Below are positions 7,018 to 10,666 of a stretch of DNA of 10,666 nucleotides, piece after piece. The position numbers and the translations under genes were made by a program. Location of the stretch: positions 1 to 10,666 of the forward strand of contig JANDJZ010001762.1 in assembly GCA_027943245.1 (NCBI GenBank), given 5' to 3'. Every line of letters begins with the position of its first letter. Within the stretch, counting starts at the first letter, position 1. The notes under the pieces were generated by a model. It saw only the letters and a list, made by a program, of their open reading frames with translations, was not told the DNA's origin and did not search any database. Source of the DNA: Acanthamoeba sp. SK_2022b (lineage: Eukaryota; Discosea; Longamoebia; Acanthamoebidae).

Positions 7018-7103
7018 GGTTCAGGGCTGCGCCCCGAAACCCGCTAAAACCACTGCCGCGCCTGCGGCTTGCCCAACGTCTCACGTCACCGGATTAAAAT
7101 CCG
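7018..7103. other. Three dyads in the leader between oriT and the 78 aa gene
   Basis: Hairpin 1 pairs GGTT with AACC outside and GGGC with GCCC inside (7018-7041). Hairpin 2 pairs GCCGC with GCGGC around GCCT (7055-7068). Dyad 3 pairs CGGATT with AATCCG around AA (7090-7103). They lie 30-120 bp from nic, where ColE1-type plasmids have accessory-protein sites, so a relaxosome or operator role is possible but unproven. Other copies are at 1405-1490, 2489-2574, 3574-3659, 5492-5577, 6577-6662 and 8936-9021. No convincing promoter was found in the 195 bp leader. Confidence 0.5.
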
Positions 7104-7204
7104 CTCCCGTTCACCGTTTCTGGCTGTCTTTCAGCACCGCCAGCGCTTCATCGGTTCTGCTGTGTCTGGCAGACTGTGCGGAGTTATTCTGACGGGAGAA
7201 TGCT

Positions 7205-7441
7205 ATGAACAGACTGACAAACCTGACACCTGCAGAGAAAAAATTTCTTGATGATGCTATTGCCGCAGCTGAGAGAGCGTCAGGCAAAAAGCTAAATCAG
7301 CCGAACCGGCATATCGTCCTGAACAGAGCGCGTGCGCAGATTGAGTCGCAGCGTTACGCCGACCGCCAGCGTGCATTACGTGAGGATGAGCGGCAGCAGT
7401 CCGAGTTTGCCTGGTCACGTCCGCGCGCGCCGCGCCGCTGA
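7205..7441 (+). CDS. Hypothetical charged 78 aa protein beside oriT (G6, reference copy)
   Basis: I do not recognise this family. The start is supported by GGGAG at 7194-7198, 6 nt upstream. The protein has no signal peptide or membrane segment. Residues 8-26 (TPAEKKFLDDAIAAAERAS) look like an amphipathic helix. Residues 41-68 are rich in Arg, Gln, Glu and Asp and should also be helical, perhaps coiled. The tail, residues 70-78, is Arg- and Pro-rich (SRPRAPRR). The gene begins about 220 bp from nic and reads away from oriT, the position of mbeC in ColE1, but the protein is shorter than MbeC and shows no ribbon-helix-helix pattern I can see. A DNA- or RNA-binding accessory role is a guess from its charge. 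Rop is excluded, because sequence and length do not fit. A weak stem, CGCC with GGCG around TTTT, follows the stop. Confidence 0.72.
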   Translation: MNRLTNLTPAEKKFLDDAIAAAERASGKKLNQPNRHIVLNRARAQIESQRYADRQRALREDERQQSEFAWSRPRAPRR

Positions 7442-7615
7442 TTGCGCCTTTTGGCGGTTTAGTGGTGCTGACACTCCGAAATCGTCTGCCATTCACCCGC
7501 GTGCATAGCCATGCAGGTACGCAGAAATCATCAGGGGCGTTTTTCTCGATATGGGCACAGAAAGGTGTATGTTTCAGGCCGGAGGCCTCAGAAACGCGCT
7601 GAGGGCGTTTGAGGC
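7442..7615. other. Non-coding flank of the Xer site, probable accessory sequence
   Basis: About 175 bp without a credible gene separate the 78 aa gene from the Xer core. In cer and psi a segment of similar length beside the XerC arm binds PepA with ArgR or ArcA and traps the synaptic complex. Dyads visible here are TGCAT/ATGCA (7502-7515), AGGCC/GGCCT (7576-7588) and AAACGC/GCGTTT (7592-7610). I see no good ARG box or ArcA site, so the partner proteins are unknown. Confidence 0.45.
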
Positions 7616-7643
7616 GGTGCGGCCAACGGATGTTATGTTTAAT
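7616..7643 (+). promoter_or_regulatory. Xer (dif/psi-like) core recombination site (G6, reference copy)
   Basis: The 28 bp site has an XerC-side arm GGTGCGGCCAA (7616-7626), a 6 bp centre CGGATG (7627-7632) and an XerD-side arm TTATGTTTAAT (7633-7643). From memory, the XerD arm matches dif at 10 of 11 positions and the XerC arm matches psi and cer at 9 of 11. The 6 bp spacing is that of dif and psi rather than the 8 bp of cer. Host XerC and XerD would use it to resolve plasmid dimers, which matters for a multicopy plasmid without a partition system. Confidence 0.78.
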
Positions 7644-7665
7644 GTTGATAACAGGAGTAAGAGTG

Positions 7666-7848
7666 ATGCTTACATTTATTGGTGTAGTGGTAGTCGCCGT
7701 TATTGCATTTAAATTATTTATGCTTTTTTTTAGTTCATCCGAATCTGCCGTCGAACGTGCTACCCGTAAATATATGGAGAACCCTACGAGTGCTAACTAT
7801 AAAATAATGGTGGCTACACGCATGAGAAATGAGAAGAAAAGAGGGTGA
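7666..7848 (+). CDS. Small single-pass membrane protein A, 60 aa (G6, reference copy)
   Basis: Unrecognised family. The ATG at 7666 is chosen because AGGAG (7653-7657) sits 8 nt upstream. The in-frame ATG at 7609 would read through the Xer core and has no such site. Residues 3-22 (FIGVVVVAVIAFKLFMLFF region) form one membrane segment. The remaining 38 residues are hydrophilic, with a basic end (MRNEKKRG). By the positive-inside rule the tail should be cytoplasmic. The tail aligns without gaps with that of the next gene: V, A, Y, NP, a later N, and R-x-R are shared, and both proteins carry FIG at residues 4-6. The two are therefore ancient tandem duplicates. The gene starts 23 bp after the Xer core. 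A role in entry exclusion, like the small Exc proteins of ColE1, is a guess from architecture only. Confidence 0.75.
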   Translation: MLTFIGVVVVAVIAFKLFMLFFSSSESAVERATRKYMENPTSANYKIMVATRMRNEKKRG

Positions 7849-7851
7849 TAT

Positions 7852-8037
7852 ATGTTTGAGTTTATTGGTTTTTTATTTTTGCTTTTGGTGTGTTATGTCT
7901 TTATACAAATGGTTGCTGTCAGGGTGTTTCCTGAATATGGAGTACGGAAAGCGGAGGAACGATACCGTCGAAATCCATCAGCAGAAAATGAGGATCTGTT
8001 ATGGAGAGCTAGAAGTCGTATAACTAAACGCAAGTAA
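7852..8037 (+). CDS. Small single-pass membrane protein B, 61 aa (G6, reference copy)
   Basis: Unrecognised family, paralogous to the gene before it. Its ATG lies 3 nt after that gene's TGA, and its ribosome site GAGG (7841-7844) lies within that gene's last codons, so the two are probably translationally coupled. Residues 3-25 are strongly hydrophobic (FIGFLFLLLVCYVF) and form one membrane anchor. The tail has a Y-x-x-NPS motif and a basic end (SRITKRK), probably cytoplasmic. The tail could form a helical hairpin around the NP turn. The alternative 64-residue frame at 7829 is a shadow. The stop is 66 bp upstream of the RNAII -35, with no clear terminator between, so read-through into the replication control region is possible. 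Confidence 0.75.
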   Translation: MFEFIGFLFLLLVCYVFIQMVAVRVFPEYGVRKAEERYRRNPSAENEDLLWRARSRITKRK

Positions 8038-8102
8038 TGTTTCCTAAGTGTGTTGATAGGCAAACATGGTGGGGGTTACTACTCTCGGAGTTAATGATCT
8101 TC

Positions 8103-8131
8103 TTGTGATCCTGTCGTTTCAGTCGTAATCT
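8103..8131 (+). promoter_or_regulatory. RNAII promoter (copy IV)
   Basis: -35 TTGTGA (8103-8108) and -10 TAATCT (8126-8131) with a 17 bp spacer. The predicted start is near G8140. Confidence 0.85.
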
Positions 8132-8146
8132 CTTGCTCTGAAAACG

Positions 8147-8170
8147 AAAAAACCACCTGGGGAGGTGGTT
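8147..8170 (-). terminator. RNAI terminator (copy IV)
   Basis: Reverse-strand copy of the 8 bp stem with CCCC loop and T-run. Confidence 0.88.
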
Positions 8171-8246
8171 TGATCGAAGGTTAAGTCAGTTGGGGAACTG
8201 CTTAACCAGGTAACTGGGTATACGAGACCGCAGATACCGAAACTGT
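8147..8246 (-). ncRNA. RNAI antisense copy-number regulator (copy IV, reference)
   Basis: About 100 nt, starting at 8246 and ending in the terminator at 8147-8170. It is fully complementary to the RNAII 5' region and so carries three matching stem-loops, two of them with CCCC loops. Kissing between these loops and those of RNAII sets copy number and incompatibility. No Rop gene is in the plasmid, so any Rop stabilising the pairing would come from another plasmid. Confidence 0.88.
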
Positions 8247-8252
8247 TCTTTC

Positions 8253-8282
8253 AGTGTAGCCGCAGTCAGGCCCATACTTCAA
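8253..8282 (-). promoter_or_regulatory. RNAI promoter (copy IV)
   Basis: On the minus strand, TTGAAG (8277-8282) and TACACT (8253-8258) with an 18 bp spacer. Confidence 0.86.
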
Positions 8283-8746
8283 GACCTCTGAATCTCTCTC
8301 TCGTATATCCCAGTTACCAGTGGCTGCTGCCAGTGGCGCTTTGTCGTGCTTTCTCGGGTTGGACTCAAGATGATAGTTACCGGGTAAGGCGCAGCAGTCG
8401 GACTGAACGGGGGGTTTGTGCATACAGTCCAGCTTGGAGCGAACTGCCTACCCGGAACTGAGTGTCAGGCGTGGAATGAGATAAACGCGGCCATAACAGC
8501 GGAATGACACCGGTAAACCGAAAGGCAGGAACAGGAGAGCGCACGAGGGAGCCGCCAGGGGGAAACGCCTGGTATCTTTATAGTCCTGTCGGGTTTCGCC
8601 ACCACTGATTTGAGCGTCAGGTTTCGTGATGCTTGTCAGGGGGGCGGAGCCTATGGAAAAACGGCTTCGCCGCGGCCCTATCGCTTCCCTGTTAAGTCTC
8701 TTCCTGGCATCCTCCAGGAAATCTCCGCCCCGTTCGTAAGCCATTT

Positions 8747-8800
8747 CCGCTCGCCGCAGTCGAACGACCGAGCGTAGCGAGTCAGTGAGCGAGGAAGCGG
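8747..8800. other. Probable lagging-strand initiation region (copy IV)
   Basis: Inverted copy of 3794-3847, about 85 bp downstream of the RNA-DNA transition. Confidence 0.45.
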
Positions 8801-8869
8801 AATATATCCTGTATCACATATTCTGCTGACGCGCCGGTGCCGCCTTTTTTCTCCTGCCACATGAAGCAC

Positions 8870-8927
8870 TTCACTGACACCCTCATCCGTGCCAACATAG
8901 TAAGCCAGTATACCCTCCGCTAGCGCT
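8870..8927 (-). other. oriT, nic at 8904/8905 on the minus strand (copy IV)
   Basis: The nic motif is intact, but C8914 (plus strand) replaces the A found in the other three copies, 10 nt from nic on the relaxase-recognition side. This may be a sequencing error. Confidence 0.78.
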
Positions 8928-9122
8928 GCGTGACTGGTTCAGGGCTGCGCCCCGAAACCCGCTAAAACCACTGCCGCGCCTGCGGCTTGCCCAACGTCTC
9001 ACGTCACCGGATTAAAATCCGCTCCCGTTCACCGTTTCTGGCTGTCTTTCAGCACCGCCAGCGCTTCATCGGTTCTGCTGTGTCTGGCAGACTGTGCGGA
9101 GTTATTCTGACGGGAGAATGCT

Positions 9123-9359
9123 ATGAACAGACTGACAAACCTGACACCTGCAGAGAAAAAATTTCTTGATGATGCTATTGCCGCAGCTGAGAGAGCGTCA
9201 GGCAAAAAGCTAAATCAGCCGAACCGGCATATCGTCCTGAACAGAGCGCGTGCGCAGATTGAGTCGCAGCGTTACGCCGACCGCCAGCGTGCATTACGTG
9301 AGGATGAGCGGCAGCAGTCCGAGTTTGCCTGGTCACGTCCGCGCGCGCCGCGCCGCTGA
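9123..9359 (+). CDS. Hypothetical charged 78 aa protein (G7)
   Basis: G7 copy, identical protein to 7205-7441. Confidence 0.7.
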   Translation: MNRLTNLTPAEKKFLDDAIAAAERASGKKLNQPNRHIVLNRARAQIESQRYADRQRALREDERQQSEFAWSRPRAPRR

Positions 9360-9534
9360 TTGCGCCTTTTGGCGGTTTAGTGGTGCTGACACTCCGAAAT
9401 CGTCTGCCATTCACCCGCGTGCATAGCCATGCAGGTACGCAGAAATCATCAGGGGCGTTTTTTCTCGATATGGGCACAGAAAGGTGTATGTTTCAGGCCG
9501 GAGGCCTCAGAAACGCGCTGAGGGCGTTTGAGGC

Positions 9535-9562
9535 GGTGCGGCCAACGGATATTATGTTTAAT
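9535..9562 (+). promoter_or_regulatory. Xer core recombination site, variant centre (G7)
   Basis: Both arms are as at 7616-7643, but the sixth central base is A (9551) instead of G. Exchange with another copy would then leave a mismatch in the central region. Confidence 0.73.
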
Positions 9563-9584
9563 GTTGATAACAGGAGTAAGAGTG

Positions 9585-9767
9585 ATGCTTACATTTATTG
9601 GTGTAGTGGTAGTCGCCGTTATTGCATTTAAATTATTTATGCTTTTTTTTAGTTCATCCGAATCTGCCGTCGAACGTGCTACCCGTAAATATATGGAGAA
9701 CCCTACGAGTGCTAACTATAAAATAATGGTGGCTACACGCATGAGAAATGAGAAGAAAAGAGGGTGA
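9585..9767 (+). CDS. Small membrane protein A, 60 aa (G7)
   Basis: G7 copy, identical protein to 7666-7848. Confidence 0.72.
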   Translation: MLTFIGVVVVAVIAFKLFMLFFSSSESAVERATRKYMENPTSANYKIMVATRMRNEKKRG

Positions 9768-9770
9768 TAT

Positions 9771-9956
9771 ATGTTTGAGTTTATTGGTTTTTTATTTTTG
9801 CTTTTGGTGTGTTATGTCTTTATACAAATGGTTGCTGTCAGGGTGTTTTCTGAATATGGAGTACGGAAAGCGGAGGAACGATACCGTCGAAATCCATCAG
9901 CAGAAAATGAGGATCTGTTATGGAGAGCTAGAAGTCGTATAACTAAACGCAAGTAA
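9771..9956 (+). CDS. Small membrane protein B, 61 aa, Pro-to-Ser variant (G7)
   Basis: G7 copy of the gene at 7852-8037. T9849 replaces C and changes the Pro just after the membrane segment (VFPEYG) to Ser. This is the only amino-acid difference seen in any copy of the three genes. Confidence 0.72.
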   Translation: MFEFIGFLFLLLVCYVFIQMVAVRVFSEYGVRKAEERYRRNPSAENEDLLWRARSRITKRK

Positions 9957-10021
9957 TGTTTCCTAAGTGTGGTGATAGGCAAACATGGTGGGGGTTACTA
10001 CTCTCGGAGTTAATGATCTTC

Positions 10022-10050
10022 TTGTGATCCTGTCGTTTCAGTCGTAATCT
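10022..10050 (+). promoter_or_regulatory. RNAII promoter (copy V)
   Basis: Same hexamers and 17 bp spacing as at 8103-8131. Confidence 0.84.
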
Positions 10051-10065
10051 CTTGCTCTGAAAACG

Positions 10066-10089
10066 AAAAAACCACCTGGGGAGGTGGTT
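10066..10089 (-). terminator. RNAI terminator (copy V)
   Basis: Same 8 bp stem and T-run as the other copies. Confidence 0.87.
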
Positions 10090-10165
10090 TGATCGAAGGT
10101 TCAGTCAGTTGGGGAACTGCTTAACCAGGTAACTGGGTATACGAGACCGCAGATACCGAAACTGT
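10066..10165 (-). ncRNA. RNAI antisense copy-number regulator (copy V)
   Basis: Copy of 8147-8246 carrying the complement of the stem-loop II change at 10102. Confidence 0.86.
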
Positions 10166-10171
10166 TCTTTC

Positions 10172-10201
10172 AGTGTAGCCGCAGTCAGGCCCATACTTCA
10201 A
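10172..10201 (-). promoter_or_regulatory. RNAI promoter (copy V)
   Basis: TTGAAG and TACACT on the minus strand with an 18 bp spacer. Confidence 0.85.
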
Positions 10202-10666
10202 GACCTCTGAATCTCTCTCTCGTATATCCCAGTTACCAGTGGTTGCTGCCAGTGGCGCTTTGTCGTGCTTTCTCGGGTTGGACTCAAGATGATAGTTACC
10301 GGGTAAGGCGCAGCAGTCGGACTGAACGGGGGTTTGTGCATACAGTCCAGCTTGGAGCGAACTGCCTACCCGGAACTGAGTGTCAGGCGTGGAATGAGAT
10401 AAACGCGGCCATAACAGCGGAATGACACCGGTAAACCGAGAGGCAGGAACAGGAGAGCGCACGAGGGAGCCGCCAGGGGGAAACGCCTGGTATCTTTATA
10501 GTCCTGTCGGGTTTCGCCACCACTGATTTGAGCGTCAGGTTTCGTGATGCTTGTCAGGGGGGGCGGAGCCTATGGAAAAACGGCTTCGCCGCGGCCCTAT
10601 CGCTTCCCTGTTAAGTCTCTTCCTGGCATCCTCCAGGAAATCTCCGCCCCGTTCGTAAGCCATTTC

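Larger units (their letters stand above)
6921..8093 (-). repeat. Right arm of the 1173 bp inverted repeat
   Basis: Reverse complement of 5586-6758. It holds oriT and G6. Beyond 8093 it continues into a complete inverted origin. Confidence 0.93.
8140..8661 (+). ncRNA. RNAII replication primer precursor (copy IV, reference)
   Basis: RNAII forms the persistent RNA-DNA hybrid that RNase H cuts to prime DNA polymerase I. Stem-loop I is AACCACCT with AGGTGGTT around GGGG (8151-8170). Stem-loop II pairs GTTAAG and CAGTT with AACTG and CTTAAC around GGGG, with T8186 bulged (8180-8206). Stem-loop III lies at about 8208-8240. The G-run near 8636-8644 and the conserved GCCTATGGAAAAACGG, with A-run 8657-8661, mark the transition to DNA. 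The body is near-identical to p15A as I remember it, but stem-loops I-III are not, which predicts a different incompatibility specificity. Confidence 0.88.
7010..8927 (+). repeat. One complete 1918 bp plasmid monomer (inverted orientation)
   Basis: G6 followed by a complete origin cassette, so the three genes and RNAII all read on the plus strand. This is used here as the reference copy for gene descriptions. A T-run at 7540-7544 is one base shorter than in the other six G copies. Confidence 0.88.
8093..8927 (-). other. Complete oriT and p15A-like origin cassette (copy IV, inverted)
   Basis: Same content as 3668-4501 on the other strand, so RNAII and leading-strand synthesis run toward higher coordinates. 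Differences seen: the T-run near 8845-8850 has six T against five A in copies II and III, and C at 8914 replaces A beside nic. Confidence 0.92.
8928..10011 (+). repeat. Gene block G7
   Basis: Seventh copy of G, 1084 bp. It differs from G1-G5 by single bases at 9551, 9849 and 9972. Confidence 0.93.
10059..10580 (+). ncRNA. RNAII replication primer precursor (copy V)
   Basis: Complete up to the A-run 10576-10580. C10102 replaces A in the lower stem of stem-loop II and breaks one base pair there. Confidence 0.85.
10012..10666 (-). other. p15A-like origin cassette, right-truncated (copy V, inverted)
   Basis: It covers the RNAII promoter through the RNA-DNA transition and about 85 bp more; the window ends before the primosome region and oriT. 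Against copy IV it differs at 10102, 10243 and 10440, has one G fewer in the run near 10328, and has one G more in the run near 10555-10563. Confidence 0.9.

Noticed and set aside
7161..7190. Promoter for the 78 aa gene with -10 TATTCT at 7185-7190
   Set aside because: No acceptable -35 hexamer lies 16-18 bp upstream.
7442..7660. ColE1 cer site proper
   Set aside because: The centre is 6 bp, not 8 bp, and no ARG box was found, so it was called a psi/dif-like Xer site instead.
1..10666. CRISPR array, or insertion sequence with terminal repeats
   Set aside because: The repeats are whole plasmid modules of 1084 and 1918 bp, not short repeats with spacers. No transposase or target duplication is present.

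Overview
The window is a concatemer of one very small ColE1-family plasmid (p15A-like replicon) of the kind carried by Escherichia coli, Salmonella, Klebsiella and relatives. The host is inferred from the replicon type: an RNAI/RNAII origin closely resembling p15A, a ColE1-type oriT whose nic sequence reads CTGG/CTTA, and a dif/psi-like site for host XerC/XerD. There is no chromosome sequence, transposase, resistance gene, relaxase, Rop gene or toxin gene. The plasmid monomer is 1918 bp, seen complete at 3668-5585 (one orientation) and 7010-8927 (the other).

The monomer has two parts. The first is an 834-835 bp replication and transfer cassette: oriT, a probable lagging-strand start region, the RNA-DNA transition, and the RNAII primer with its antisense RNAI. 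The second is a 1084 bp gene block, called G here. G holds, in transcription order, a three-dyad leader, a 78-residue soluble charged protein, about 225 bp of non-coding DNA ending in a Xer core site, and two paralogous single-pass membrane proteins of 60 and 61 residues whose genes are 3 nt apart. Their direction leads on into the RNAII promoter.

Layout: 1-414 is the right part of an origin. 415-3667 is three G blocks in tandem without any origin between them. 3668-4501 is a complete oriT/origin cassette. 4502-6670 is two more tandem G blocks. 6671-6920 is an oriT and origin-proximal piece that stops 11 nt short of the RNA-DNA transition. At about 6921 the sequence turns around. 6921-7009 is oriT again on the other strand, 7010-8092 a G block, 8093-8927 a complete inverted cassette, 8928-10011 a G block, and 10012-10666 an origin that runs off the end. 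G therefore occurs seven times (five with genes on the minus strand, two on the plus strand). The nearest inverted arms are 1173 bp each (5586-6758 and 6921-8093) around a 162 bp loop.

The plasmid should replicate from RNAII, be held at a fixed copy number by RNAI, be mobilised only by a relaxase supplied in trans, and be kept monomeric by XerCD at the Xer site. Tandem and inverted copies in one molecule conflict with the last point. The concatemer could be a genuine rearranged multimer or a product of strand-displacement amplification, template switching or assembly. The inverted junction with a loop and 5 bp of microhomology, and base differences concentrated near the right end, make a technical origin quite likely. 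The biology of the monomer is sound either way. The items most worth following are the Xer site, the membrane-protein pair and the antisense-RNA loops, which differ from ColE1 and p15A as I remember them.
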